Origin: Meiothermus sp.
GTDB taxonomy: Bacteria; Deinococcota; Deinococci; Deinococcales; Thermaceae
Direction of reading: 5' to 3'
Assembly (NCBI RefSeq): GCF_026004055.1
Contig: NZ_BPIJ01000002.1
Coordinates: 497,803-561,802, forward strand
DNA: 64,000 bases
The position numbers and the translations under genes were made by a program. The notes beneath the pieces were generated by a model that had not been told where the DNA came from, made no database searches, and saw only the letters and a list, made by a program, of their open reading frames with translations. This document shows positions 9,265 to 17,360 of this stretch, one piece after another. How positions within the stretch are numbered: the first letter of the stretch is position 1; each line of letters opens with the position of its first letter.

Positions 9265-10473
9265 ATGAAGCGAGCAATGGTTTTAGCGATGGTAGCGGCC
9301 CTGGGGCTGGCATTGGCCCAGGGCCGCACGGTTAATCTGCTGTGGTCGGGGGCTATAACCGGGCCCACCTCGGATGTGGGAGGGCCTTATGGGGCCGGCA
9401 TCGAGGATTACTGCAAATACGCCAACGAGCAGAAGCTGATTCCCAATGTGACCCTCAACTGCACCGTGCGGGACGACCAGTACCAAAACCCCAACACCCA
9501 GCGCATCTTTGAAGAGGCGCTGGATCGGGCCAAGCCTGCGATGTACCTGGGCTATTCCACCGGTGCTATGTTGCAGCTCAAGCCGCTCATCAATGAAGTG
9601 AAGATGCCGACCCTACCGGCCTCGGCGCATATCGGTCTGATTGATCCGCCCAACAACCAGTACATGTTTTTGCCGGTGAGCAGCTACTCCGAGCAGGTGG
9701 TAGCGCTGATGGAATACATCAACCGCACCACCAAAAACGCCAAAATTGCCCTGGTGGTGAACCCCAGCCCCTTCGGGCGGGCGGTGGTGGATCACGCCCG
9801 CCGGGCGGCCCAGCGGCTCGGGCAGAGCATTGTGGACGTGCGGGAAGTGGGTGGGGGCAACCTGGACAATACCGCGCTGCTGCGGGCTTTGGACGCTGCT
9901 GGTGCGCAGTTCATCATCCATCAGAACGTGGCCGGGCCGGTGGCCAACATCCTGAAGGATGCCAAGCGCCTGGGTCTGGATAAAAAGATTAGGCAGATGG
10001 GGGCCGTGTACACCGGTGGCTCCGATCTGATCCGCCTGGCGGGCGATGCCGCCGAGGGTTACTTGTGGGCCAGCAGCTACTACACCCTGGACGAAAACAC
10101 CCCTGGTATCGCCCTGCAAAAGCAGCTCGCGGCCAAGTACAACCGCAGCCCCGACATCCTCAACTCCACCAACTACACCGCGGGCATGTTGGCAGCGGCC
10201 ATTGCAGTAGAAGCCATGAAGCGGGCGGCACAGCGCTTTAATGGGCGCATCGACAACGAAACGGTCTATCAAGCCCTGATCGGTATGAACGGCCCCAACG
10301 CCTTTAAGCCCGGTTTTGCAGTTTCTACCAAGTCTGGCATCGAGATTGACTTCACCCGCTCCGAGCAGACCGGGGCCGAGGGCTTGCGGGTACTCGAGGC
10401 CAAAGGGGGCAAGTTTGTGCCGGTAACCGACCCCTTTACTTCCGCGCTGTTCCGCCAGGTGCGGAATCCGTAA
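9265..10473 (+). CDS. Liv-type extracytoplasmic substrate-binding protein
   Basis: A 402-aa periplasmic binding protein of the LivK/Leu-Ile-Val family. Residues 1-19 (MKRAMVLAMVAALGLALAQ) form a Sec signal peptide with a likely cut after ALA; the mature protein begins with a LLWSGAITGPTSDVGGPYG ligand-domain start. CAGGAGG precedes the ATG. The gene lies between livM and livF, separated from livF by a hairpin, which would allow more binding protein than ATPase to be made. The ligand is unknown; see the neighbouring acyl-CoA synthetase. Confidence 0.92.
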   Translation: MKRAMVLAMVAALGLALAQGRTVNLLWSGAITGPTSDVGGPYGAGIEDYCKYANEQKLIPNVTLNCTVRDDQYQNPNTQRIFEEALDRAKPAMYLGYSTGAMLQLKPLINEVKMPTLPASAHIGLIDPPNNQYMFLPVSSYSEQVVALMEYINRTTKNAKIALVVNPSPFGRAVVDHARRAAQRLGQSIVDVREVGGGNLDNTALLRALDAAGAQFIIHQNVAGPVANILKDAKRLGLDKKIRQMGAVYTGGSDLIRLAGDAAEGYLWASSYYTLDENTPGIALQKQLAAKYNRSPDILNSTNYTAGMLAAAIAVEAMKRAAQRFNGRIDNETVYQALIGMNGPNAFKPGFAVSTKSGIEIDFTRSEQTGAEGLRVLEAKGGKFVPVTDPFTSALFRQVRNP

Positions 10474-10482
10474 AGGAAGCTC

Positions 10483-10539
10483 AAAGCTGAGGGCTGAAGG
10501 CCTAAAGCACGCTGGTTTTAGCCTTTAGCCCTCGGCTTT
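10483..10539. repeat. intergenic hairpin between binding-protein gene and livF
   Basis: AAAGCTGAGGGCTGAAGG (from 10483) pairs with the complementary stretch ending at 10539, with a few mismatches. No T-run follows, so it looks more like an RNA-stabilising or REP-type element than a terminator. A related half, CTCAGCCTTCAGCCCTC, stands before livM near 8070. Confidence 0.6.
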
Positions 10540-10551
10540 CCGCGAGGTGAT

Positions 10552-11370
10552 ATGCATCCTGAAGACCTGGGCCCGATCCTGCTGGAAGTCAACAACATCG
10601 AGGTGGTGTACAAGGACATCATCCAGGTGTTGCGGGGGGTGTCGCTGAAGGTGCCCGAGGGCCACATTACCGCCTTGCTAGGCCCCAACGGCGCCGGCAA
10701 GACCACCACCCTTAGGGCCATTTCGGGGCTCTTGGTGCCCGAGGATGGCAAGGTGGTCTCGGGTTCCATCCTGTACCGGGGTGAGAACATCGCCAACAAG
10801 CCGCCAGAGCAGATAGTGCTGAAGGGCATCGTGCAGGTGCCGGAGGGGCGGCGGGTCTTCAAACACCTGACGGTGGAGGAAAACCTGCGGGTGGGCTCGG
10901 CCACCCGGCGCGACAGCGCTCAGGTCAAGGCAGACTTGGAGCGAATCTACCACTACTTTCCCAAACTGGCCCTAATCAAGACCCGCCTGGCCGGCTACTG
11001 CTCGGGGGGCGAACAGCAGATGCTGGCCATTGGGCGGGCCTTGCTGGCCAACCCCCAGCTCTTGCTGCTGGACGAACCCAGCCTGGGGTTGGCCCCTATG
11101 CTGGTGAGGGAAATTTTCGATATTGTGGCTCAGATCAATGCCGAGGAAGGCGTGACGGTACTGGTGGTGGAGCAGAACGCCCGGGTGGCCCTCTCGGTGG
11201 CCCACTATGGCTACATCATGGAGTCGGGGCGGATTGCCCTGGAAGGCACCCGGGAATACCTCGAGTCCAACCCCGATGTGAAGGAGTTTTATCTAGGGGT
11301 GGCCAAGTCCGGGGGCCGCAAGAGCTTCAAGGATGTGAAAAGCTACCGACGCCGTAAACGGTTCATGTAG
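10552..11370 (+). CDS. livF: Liv-type ABC transporter ATPase, LivF-like
   Basis: Second nucleotide-binding subunit, 272 aa. Walker A is LLGPNGAGKTTTLRAISGL, the ABC signature YCSGGEQQMLAIGRAL, and Walker B LLLLDEPSLGLAP. The C-terminal tail after GVAKSGGRK is longer than in typical LivF of about 235 aa, and rich in Lys and Arg. The ATG at 10552 follows CGAGGTGAT. Last gene of the transporter operon; a terminator follows 17 bases after the stop. Confidence 0.93.
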   Translation: MHPEDLGPILLEVNNIEVVYKDIIQVLRGVSLKVPEGHITALLGPNGAGKTTTLRAISGLLVPEDGKVVSGSILYRGENIANKPPEQIVLKGIVQVPEGRRVFKHLTVEENLRVGSATRRDSAQVKADLERIYHYFPKLALIKTRLAGYCSGGEQQMLAIGRALLANPQLLLLDEPSLGLAPMLVREIFDIVAQINAEEGVTVLVVEQNARVALSVAHYGYIMESGRIALEGTREYLESNPDVKEFYLGVAKSGGRKSFKDVKSYRRRKRFM

Positions 11371-11386
11371 AGCCGGTGGTGGCTGG

Positions 11387-11429
11387 CCTGCGTGGGGGCC
11401 CAAATACCCCCGACGCAGGTCATTTTTTT
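11387..11429 (+). terminator. Rho-independent terminator of the liv operon
   Basis: CCTGCGTGGGGG at 11387-11398 pairs with CCCCCGACGCAGG ending near 11419 (one bulge) and is followed by TCA and seven T. The stem is long and GC-rich. Confidence 0.88.
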
Positions 11430-11477
11430 GCGACCTAAGACAGCATGCAAGAAAGCCGAGCGGGTTACCATGACCTC

Positions 11478-11807
11478 ATGAGCGAGACGAGTCTGCCAAC
11501 CAAAGAGCAGGTACTGGAAGCCCTCAAGGTAGTGCGCGACCCCGAGATCCCGGTGAATGTGGTGGATCTGGGCCTGGTCTACGATGCCGAGGTCAAGGAG
11601 GGGGGCGTGGTGGATATCACCATGACCCTGACCTCCATCGGCTGCCCGGCCCAAGACATCGTCAAGGCCGATGCCGAAATTGCGGTGATGCGCCTGGAAG
11701 GGGTCAATGCGGTCAATGTGGATTTTGTATGGACGCCGCCCTGGACACCCGCCCGGATGACCGAGGATGGCAAGCGCCAAATGCGGATGTTTGGTTTCAA
11801 CGTCTGA
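11478..11807 (+). CDS. MIP18/DUF59-family protein (PaaD/SufT-like)
   Basis: A 109-aa one-domain protein of the metal-sulfur cluster maturation family. The core PEIPVNVVDLGLVYDAEV and the conserved cysteine in MTLTSIGCPAQD are seen. Family members act in Fe-S cluster maturation (SufT) or as PaaD in the phenylacetyl-CoA oxygenase complex; the sequence alone does not decide. The ATG at 11478 is chosen because homologous starts begin near PTKEQVLEAL; an in-frame ATG at 11445 is possible. It lies after a strong terminator, so it has its own promoter; TACCAT six bases before the ATG could be a leaderless -10. Confidence 0.85.
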   Translation: MSETSLPTKEQVLEALKVVRDPEIPVNVVDLGLVYDAEVKEGGVVDITMTLTSIGCPAQDIVKADAEIAVMRLEGVNAVNVDFVWTPPWTPARMTEDGKRQMRMFGFNV

Positions 11808-11816
11808 TGGTCGTTA

Positions 11817-12227
11817 TCACATCCGGCTGGTAAAGGCCCTTTTGACATAGAGCATGGGGTCGGTGGGGTTTGCTGTGGCCGCTAGGAGCTTTTCTAGCTC
11901 TTGGTCTTCCATTACAAAGAGCGCCGCGTACTCCGAAGGGGCAATCACAGCCTCTTTGAAATCGGTCACACCGCGCTCCAAAAACCAAAGGGTGATTTCT
12001 CTCAAGGCCTCGTCGCCCAGAACCCCAAACCTGGGGCCAAAGGCATCGAGGCTGAGCACCCGGTGCTTGCCCTGGCGCACAAAGATGGCGTAGCGAGCGC
12101 GGGCTCTTTGGTCTTGCCAGTCGGTGATGTAGGTCACGCTGGCCTCAGGAAAATCTACCCCTTTAAGGGCTTCCTTAAGGACTGCAAGGGTTTTTTGAGG
12201 TGCGCCTCGAATGCCGACAACTTCCAT
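11817..12227 (-). CDS. conserved hypothetical protein
   Basis: A 136-aa soluble, mixed-charge protein that I do not recognise. It begins MEVVGIRGAPQKTLAVLKEAL and contains YAIFVRQGKHRVLSLDAFG; no cysteine cluster, signal peptide or TM segment is visible. Codon use is like the host genes around it, with Glu, Arg and Leu abundant, which supports real coding. It converges on the MIP18-family gene with nine bases between the stops. Confidence 0.75.
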   Translation of the reverse strand: MEVVGIRGAPQKTLAVLKEALKGVDFPEASVTYITDWQDQRARARYAIFVRQGKHRVLSLDAFGPRFGVLGDEALREITLWFLERGVTDFKEAVIAPSEYAALFVMEDQELEKLLAATANPTDPMLYVKRAFTSRM

Positions 12228-12364
12228 AGCCCCATTCTATCGCTCTTTTCTGTAGCGGGTTTTGTAAGGGTCAACACATCCGCTGAGGGATGTCGTGGTG
12301 TCGCCTAGGGCGCTCTGCACATTTTTAGAGCGTTCTTCACAAATATTGAGCCATCGGGGACTAA

Positions 12365-12488
12365 TACCGGATTCAAAAAGATACTCTTCAAAACCAAAAA
12401 CCCAGAGGCTATCTTTTTGAATCCTAGAGCACTCCCTTCGGTCGGGTTAGTTCGTCACCATTCGGTGACGAACTAACCGAATCTGGTA
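12365..12488. repeat. MITE-like element, family 1, copy 1 (124 bp)
   Basis: Ends TACCGGATTC and GAATCTGGTA are inverted with one mismatch. Inside are two perfect stems: GGATTCAAAAAGATA paired with TATCTTTTTGAATCC, and GGTTAGTTCGTCACC paired with GGTGACGAACTAACC. A second copy is at 18862-19056. Flanking TA bases suit Tc1/IS630-type insertion. No coding capacity. Confidence 0.85.
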
Positions 12489-12578
12489 TAAGAATCTTTT
12501 GTCCTGGACAGAATAGTGGCCGCCGGGAAACTCGAAACCCAAGCACCCGTGGGCTGGGCCCGGCCCAGTGCGTAACAT

Positions 12579-12679
12579 GCGTCTGCCAGGGAATGGCTTA
12601 TGCCATAGCCACAACGTGGCTAACCTGGCCCAGACGCAACGCAGACAAGCGTGCCTCACCGAGGTGAGGCACGCTTGTC
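12579..12679. repeat. two adjacent hairpins upstream of dnaA
   Basis: GCGTCTG-C-CCAGG (12579-12590 region) pairs with CCTGG-CC-CAGACGC (12624-12637), enclosing about 33 bases. Directly beside it is a perfect 17-bp inverted repeat, GACAAGCGTGCCTCACC at 12644-12660 and its complement at 12663-12679, with a loop of two bases. No T-run follows. The stretch 12228-12940 otherwise has no supported gene. Confidence 0.7.
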
Positions 12680-12940
12680 CCTTCTCGTTTTCGTGGGCGG
12701 CCACGTCTGTGAAGAGCGCTGTAAGCCTTTCGACTTCAGGAAAGCTTTGTCCTATATCCCCCGGTCGGTACCCCGCGCGGTGGGCTCGAGGCCCGGCAGG
12801 GCGAAAAGTTTCACGGGATTGCTTTGTCCGGCTACGGGCTTTTTGAAAGGATAGAAACTTCCATTTTGTCGTCCGGTTGCAGGTTATTGAGGCATAACCG
12901 GTTTTCCTGTTCACCAGCACAGAATTATCCACAAGGGCTT

Positions 12941-12968
12941 TTGCCGGCTGTGGATAACTCAGTAGAAT
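12941..12968 (+). promoter_or_regulatory. dnaA: dnaA promoter with flanking DnaA boxes
   Basis: TTGCCG (12941-12946), 16 bp and TAGAAT (12963-12968) precede the dnaA start. A perfect DnaA box TTATCCACA is at 12925-12933 and an inverted one, TGTGGATAA, at 12949-12957 inside the spacer. This is the arrangement expected for autoregulation by DnaA. Confidence 0.7.
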
Positions 12969-12996
12969 GTACCAACTGGATTGCAGGAGGATTACC

Positions 12997-14316
12997 TTGA
13001 CCGAAAATACTGTCTGGCAAAACGTGCTCGAGTACGTGCGCCAAAGCATCACCGAGGTGGAGTACCACACCTGGTTCGAGAAGATTCAGCCCCTTGGGGT
13101 GGTGAACGGCTCGCTCGAGCTCGGCGTGCCTACCAGCTTTTTCAAGGGCTGGATCGAGGATCATTATGCCGAACTACTGACCGAGGCCCTGACCCGCTTG
13201 GGGGCGCACACCCCGCGCTTCGAGCTTAGGGTGGTTCCAGGAAAGCCTGTGCAGGACGATATTTTTTCAGCAGCAACTCAGCCCAAACCCCAGGAACCGC
13301 GCTCCCGGCTCAACCCCAAATACATCTTCGAAAACTTTGTGGTGGGACAAAACAACAACCTAGCCCACGCCGCCGCCGTTGCAGTGGCCGAGTCGCCCGG
13401 CAATGCCTACAACCCCTTGTTTATCTACGGGGGTGTGGGACTCGGCAAAACCCACCTAATGCACGCCGTAGGCCACTCGGTAGCCCAGCGCTTCCCCGAC
13501 AAAAAAATCGAGTATGTTTCCACCGAGACCTTTACCAACGAGCTGATCAACGCCATCCGCGAAGACCGCATGACCGAGTTCCGCGACCGCTACCGCTCGG
13601 TGGACTTATTGCTGGTGGACGACATTCAGTTCATTGCGGGCAAGGAACGAACCCAGGAAGAGTTCTTTCACACCTTTAATGCCCTTTACGAAGCCCGCAA
13701 ACAAATTATTCTCTCCTCCGACCGGCCTCCCAAGGACATTCTCACCCTAGAAGCCCGCCTCCGCAGCCGCTTCGAGTGGGGCCTGATTACCGATATCCAG
13801 CCGCCCGACCTCGAGACCCGCGTGGCCATCCTCAAAATGAACTCCGAGTACCGCAACATGCGTATTCCCGAGGAGGTGCTGGAGTACATCGCCAAACAAA
13901 TCACCTCTAACATCCGCGAACTCGAGGGAGCCTTAATGCGGGTGATTGCCTATGCTTCCCTCAACGGGGTGCAGCTTAGCAAAGCAGTAGCGGTCAAGGC
14001 CCTTTCCGACGTATTTGCTGCTGCCGAGACCAACCTCACCCCCGAAGAAATCCTCAAGGCTGTAGCCGACTACTACAACCTAAAACTAGAAGAGATTCGC
14101 GGTGCAGGTCGGCGCAAAGAGGTGGTCATCCCCCGCCAAATGGCCATGTATCTGATCCGCGAGATGACCCATGCTTCCCTACCGGAGATCGGTCAGTTCT
14201 TCGACGGACGCGATCATACAACGGTGCTTTATGCAATCCAAAAGATACAAGAGAGCGTAGACAGCGATCCCGCCCTGCAACAAGCCCTCAAAGGCATCAA
14301 AGAACGCCTGCGTTAG
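12997..14316 (+). CDS. dnaA: chromosomal replication initiator DnaA
   Basis: DnaA binds TTATCCACA boxes and melts the origin. Domain I is at the N-terminus ([20 protein letters not shown]), the AAA+ domain has Walker [14 protein letters not shown] and Walker [11 protein letters not shown], and domain IV ends with the box-binding signature [14 protein letters not shown]. The TTG at 12997 is preferred: AGGAGG at 12985-12990 stands six bases before it and the product then starts like Thermus DnaA (439 aa). The ATG at 12967 lies on the -10 box and is unlikely. oriC follows immediately. Confidence 0.97.
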   Translation: MTENTVWQNVLEYVRQSITEVEYHTWFEKIQPLGVVNGSLELGVPTSFFKGWIEDHYAELLTEALTRLGAHTPRFELRVVPGKPVQDDIFSAATQPKPQEPRSRLNPKYIFENFVVGQNNNLAHAAAVAVAESPGNAYNPLFIYGGVGLGKTHLMHAVGHSVAQRFPDKKIEYVSTETFTNELINAIREDRMTEFRDRYRSVDLLLVDDIQFIAGKERTQEEFFHTFNALYEARKQIILSSDRPPKDILTLEARLRSRFEWGLITDIQPPDLETRVAILKMNSEYRNMRIPEEVLEYIAKQITSNIRELEGALMRVIAYASLNGVQLSKAVAVKALSDVFAAAETNLTPEEILKAVADYYNLKLEEIRGAGRRKEVVIPRQMAMYLIREMTHASLPEIGQFFDGRDHTTVLYAIQKIQESVDSDPALQQALKGIKERLR

Positions 14317-14427
14317 AGTGCTCTTCACATATTTTGAGCCTTTCGACTTCAAGAAAGACTTGTCCTGGCAAGAACAGTATCTGGGAAGGGTGCGATAATT
14401 GGAAAACATAATTACGAACCCTAAAAC

Positions 14428-14735
14428 TGTGGATAAATTAATTGAGCCTGTGGATAACCCTGTGGATAAGATGTGGATAACCCTGTGGATAGGATTGTGG
14501 ATAACTACGTGCACAACAGGTATGTGGATAAGTCCTCCTTTCATCCACAGCTTATCCACAATTTATACACAATTTTCCACCCCTTTTATCCACAGGCCGA
14601 ATTCGATACGGATGCGGGTTTTTAAGGCCTTATCCACATATCCACAGGCCCTATTACTACTACTACTAATTCTTTAAAATCATTAAGAGCAGTAGAAATT
14701 TAAATACGAATCCCACAAAAAGCAAATCGATTTAA
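14428..14735. other. oriC: replication origin oriC
   Basis: Between dnaA and rpmH lie many DnaA boxes. Perfect TGTGGATAA boxes are at 14428, 14449, 14461, 14472, 14496 and 14523; inverted perfect boxes at 14552, 14586 and 14630; near matches at 14484, 14541 and 14638. To the right the sequence turns AT-rich (about 14651-14735), the expected unwinding element. The stretch 14736-14890 holds no gene that I can support. Confidence 0.93.
14651..14670. other. DnaA-trio motif of the origin unwinding element
   Basis: CTATTACTACTACTACTAAT gives, on the complementary strand read 3' to 5', GAT-AAT-GAT-GAT-GAT-GAT. It follows the last DnaA boxes (14630, 14638) across a short GC-rich GGCC. Box, GC cluster, then trios is the order of the basal unwinding system described in Bacillus. 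Confidence 0.75.
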
Positions 14736-14929
14736 AAAACCAACCCCCTCAAAGCCTGGTTCAAAGAGACCGGTTATCCCCTCTCGAGGAGGGGCACCTA
14801 TACACTCTTCAAAAGCACGCGCCTCCACCCAACAACCTATGTATCAATGCATCAACCCCGTCTTCCCGCTTTGGGAACGATGTGCTAAACTTTTAGGGTT
14901 GCCCGGCGTAGCCCGGCAGGTTTTGTTGT

Positions 14930-14952
14930 CTGGCCTATCTGGCCAGTTTTTT
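14930..14952 (+). terminator. attenuator-like hairpin before rpmH
   Basis: CTGGCC (14930-14935) pairs with GGCCAG (14941-14946) across a five-base loop and is followed by six T (14947-14952). The T-run touches the ribosome-binding site GGAGGAAG of rpmH, so the hairpin may act as attenuator or translational control. Confidence 0.5.
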
Positions 14953-14962
14953 GGAGGAAGCG

Positions 14963-15121
14963 ATGAAACGCACTTGGCAACCCAATAAGCGCAAGCGGGC
15001 CAAAACCCATGGCTTTCGGGCCCGCATGAAGACCGCCGGAGGCCGCAAGGTGCTGGCCCGCCGCCGCGCCAAAGGCCGCGTCAAGTTGACCGTCAGCAAT
15101 GAGCCGCAGCTAAGCCGCTAA
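14963..15121 (+). CDS. rpmH: 50S ribosomal protein L34
   Basis: A 52-aa basic protein beginning [19 protein letters not shown] and containing [19 protein letters not shown], typical of L34. It extends a little past the usual 44-47 residues, ending [14 protein letters not shown] lies seven bases before the ATG. Gene order dnaA-oriC-rpmH-rnpA-yidD-yidC is the conserved bacterial origin order. TAAACT at 14886 is a candidate -10, giving a leader of about 70 bases that includes the hairpin at 14930. Confidence 0.97.
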   Translation: MKRTWQPNKRKRAKTHGFRARMKTAGGRKVLARRRAKGRVKLTVSNEPQLSR

Positions 15122-15140
15122 GCTCGAGATGGTCGTATAG

Positions 15141-15165
15141 CTCCCCAGCTCTGGGGAGTTTTTTT
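15141..15165 (+). terminator. Rho-independent terminator after rpmH
   Basis: CTCCCCAG and CTGGGGAG form an 8-bp stem with a two-base loop, followed by seven T. It separates rpmH from rnpA. Confidence 0.9.
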
Positions 15166-15218
15166 ACCGAGACTACCGGGGATCTATCATCCTTCCCTTA
15201 CCCCCACCCATACTTCCC

Positions 15219-15551
15219 ATGCCGTTCTCGTCCCTCAAGGGTGAAAAAGCCTTCCAACGGCTTCGCGGAGGGCGTCTTGGGCGAGGAAAATACCTGCTGG
15301 TGCGCTGGTTTCCGCTGCGACCTACAGCTTTCAATCCGGTGCGGGTGGGTATAGTGGTGTCTAATAAGGTTTCCAAAAAGGCCACTGTGCGAAACAAAAT
15401 TCGCCGCCGGCTACGGGAAATTTTGCGAAAAATGTACTTACCGCCCTGTGAGATGATAGTTGTAGCCCAACCCGAGGCAGCGGATGCGTCCTACTGGGAC
15501 TTACTCAAAGATCTCACCCATGCCCTGAAAAAGAGCGGGCTGGTACAATGA
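15219..15551 (+). CDS. rnpA: ribonuclease P protein component
   Basis: The protein subunit of RNase P, which with its RNA trims tRNA 5' ends. The 110-aa product carries the family motif [15 protein letters not shown] and the preceding [14 protein letters not shown]. The frame is closed upstream by a TAG at 15138, so unlike in Thermus, where rnpA starts upstream of and overlaps rpmH, the genes are separate here. No purine-rich ribosome site precedes the ATG; the upstream bases are pyrimidine-rich. The last bases overlap the first ATG in the yidD frame. Confidence 0.93.
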   Translation: MPFSSLKGEKAFQRLRGGRLGRGKYLLVRWFPLRPTAFNPVRVGIVVSNKVSKKATVRNKIRRRLREILRKMYLPPCEMIVVAQPEAADASYWDLLKDLTHALKKSGLVQ

Positions 15552-15598
15552 CACCGGTTAGTTTGCTCTATTGTGGGAACTTGGAGCGTCGGTCTGAG

Positions 15599-15856
15599 AT
15601 GTTGAACGAAATTTTAATAGGAAGCGTGCGTTTTTACCGGCGCTTTGTATCGCCTTTAAAGCCGCCCACATGCCGCTTTTATCCCACCTGTAGCTGCTAT
15701 GCGCTGGAGGCCTTGCAGCGCCACGGGCCTTTTTGGGGCCTGTACCTGAGCATAAAGCGCATCCTCAAATGCCATCCCCTGCACCCAGGGGGGCTGGACT
15801 ACGTACCCCGAGAGCGCCCCAGAGTCCGCTGGAACCCCCTGGATTCGCTGAAATAA
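15599..15856 (+). CDS. yidD: membrane protein insertion efficiency factor YidD
   Basis: A small membrane-associated protein helping YidC insertion. The product has the family core [22 protein letters not shown] and the [24 protein letters not shown] segment. From ATG 15599 it is 85 aa with a normal N-terminus ([13 protein letters not shown]). An in-frame ATG at 15548 overlaps the rnpA stop as ATGA and would add 17 residues; translational coupling from there cannot be excluded. yidC follows after 13 bases. Confidence 0.93.
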   Translation: MLNEILIGSVRFYRRFVSPLKPPTCRFYPTCSCYALEALQRHGPFWGLYLSIKRILKCHPLHPGGLDYVPRERPRVRWNPLDSLK

Positions 15857-15869
15857 AAGGAGCAACTGG

Positions 15870-17243
15870 ATGAAACGCTGGTTCTGGATAAGTTTGGCTT
15901 TGTTTGCCCTGGCCCCCGCCTTTGCCCTCACCCCCGAGTGGCGCGATGTGGACGTCAACAAAGACGGTAAGCCCGAAAAAGTGGCCGTCACCAACTTAGC
16001 CGACATCGCCTTCAACGAACAGGGGCAGATTGTGGGCTGGTACATCAAAACGGCTCGCGCCACCGACTTCAAGGGCAACTACGAGCGCGCCCCCAACCTA
16101 GTTCGCACCGGCCAACCCCTGGGAACCCTTTCCGGTTTTGTTCCTACCAAGCGGGATTTTAGCCGCAAAGAACTGGGCAACCCCGATGCCGACTTTATCG
16201 CCCGCTTTAGTGATAAAGAGACCACCCTTACCTACACCATCCACCCCCGCTTCCTGACGATTGATGTAGATATCCAAAGCCCTACCCCCCGCAAGCTCGT
16301 TTGGACGGGCATTGGCGGCACCGATAACCCCATCACCAAGTGGCTGGGGCAGGGCAACAACCAGCCCCTCAATGCAGGGCAGGGGCCGGCGGTCTATGTG
16401 GGCTGGCAGACCCAAAAAGGCGCGGGCTTTGCCATGTTCGTTCGCCCCCAAACCCCCACCCTCATAACCCTTACCCAGCTCAACGGAGCCGGTATTGCCG
16501 AAATAGCCATTCCTGCGGGCGGTTTTAATCTCAAGGTCTATGGTGGCGCCAACGAGCTGGTACGGCTTAGCGTGGAGGGTTTCTACCAGCTAGCCGGGGT
16601 TTTCCAGCCCAACATCTGGGGGCAGGTCTCGCTGGGCCTGCTTTGGCTGCTGGAGGAGGCCCACAAACTGGCCGGAGGCAGTTGGTTCCTGGCGATTCTG
16701 CTGGTTACCATTCTGATTCGGCTATTGATGTGGCCCCTCATGCATCAGCAGTTCAAGAGCATGGCCGAGATGCAAAAAATCCAGCCCCTGGTTAAGAAAA
16801 TCCAGGAAAAATACAAAGACAACAAGGAAAAGCAGCAAGAAGAGATGATGAAGCTCTACCAGGAGCACAAAATAAATCCCCTAGGGGGCTGCCTTCCTTT
16901 GATTTTACAGATGCCCATCCTCTTTCTGATGTATAAAATCATGGTGGGCTATGAGTTTGGGCAAGGTTTTCTCTGGATTAGAGACCTTGCGTTGCCTGAT
17001 CCCTTGTACATACTGCCATTTTTGTACATCGTTGTACTGCTAACCTCTACCTGGCTTTCAGCAGCTGGCAATAAAGACGCCCTTAGGCAGGGTATATTGA
17101 TGAACCTGGTGTTCGCTTTCCTCCTATTCAGTTTTCCTGCCGGAGTGACAATGTACTGGCTGATTTCGACGGTGATTAGTGTGGGGCAACAATGGTTGAT
17201 CAACAAACAGCTGGGCCTACCCATGTACCCGGCCAAAAGCTAG
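15870..17243 (+). CDS. yidC: membrane protein insertase YidC
   Basis: Inserts membrane proteins with or without SecYEG. The 457-aa protein begins with a signal-anchor (MKRWFWISLALFALAPAFA), followed by a periplasmic beta-rich domain to about residue 250 and the conserved 60KD-IMP domain with a cytoplasmic loop rich in Lys (EKYKDNKEKQQEEMMKLYQEH) and the LGGCLPLILQMPILF segment. AAGGAG precedes the ATG. Length lies between Gram-positive and proteobacterial forms, fitting an organism with an outer membrane. Confidence 0.96.
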   Translation: MKRWFWISLALFALAPAFALTPEWRDVDVNKDGKPEKVAVTNLADIAFNEQGQIVGWYIKTARATDFKGNYERAPNLVRTGQPLGTLSGFVPTKRDFSRKELGNPDADFIARFSDKETTLTYTIHPRFLTIDVDIQSPTPRKLVWTGIGGTDNPITKWLGQGNNQPLNAGQGPAVYVGWQTQKGAGFAMFVRPQTPTLITLTQLNGAGIAEIAIPAGGFNLKVYGGANELVRLSVEGFYQLAGVFQPNIWGQVSLGLLWLLEEAHKLAGGSWFLAILLVTILIRLLMWPLMHQQFKSMAEMQKIQPLVKKIQEKYKDNKEKQQEEMMKLYQEHKINPLGGCLPLILQMPILFLMYKIMVGYEFGQGFLWIRDLALPDPLYILPFLYIVVLLTSTWLSAAGNKDALRQGILMNLVFAFLLFSFPAGVTMYWLISTVISVGQQWLINKQLGLPMYPAKS

Positions 17244-17341
17244 CCAATTCTGCGCCACCGCGCTCTTTTCGAAAATACTTTTACCTTGCATCTGGCCTCC
17301 TCTTGGGCTACAGGGGTGCTTTTTGCTCATGCCTGGTAAGC

Positions 17342-17347
17342 TATAAT
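17342..17347 (+). promoter_or_regulatory. -10 box of a near-leaderless jag transcript
   Basis: TATAAT ends 13 bases before the ATG of jag, so the mRNA leader would be only about six bases. No ribosome-binding site is present. The -35 region is not clear. Confidence 0.55.
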
Positions 17348-17360
17348 CGGACGATTGCCT

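Noticed and set aside
12447-13070. Long minus-strand frame across the region upstream of dnaA.
   Set aside because: It runs through the MITE-like element, the hairpins and the start of dnaA, and its product has no protein character.
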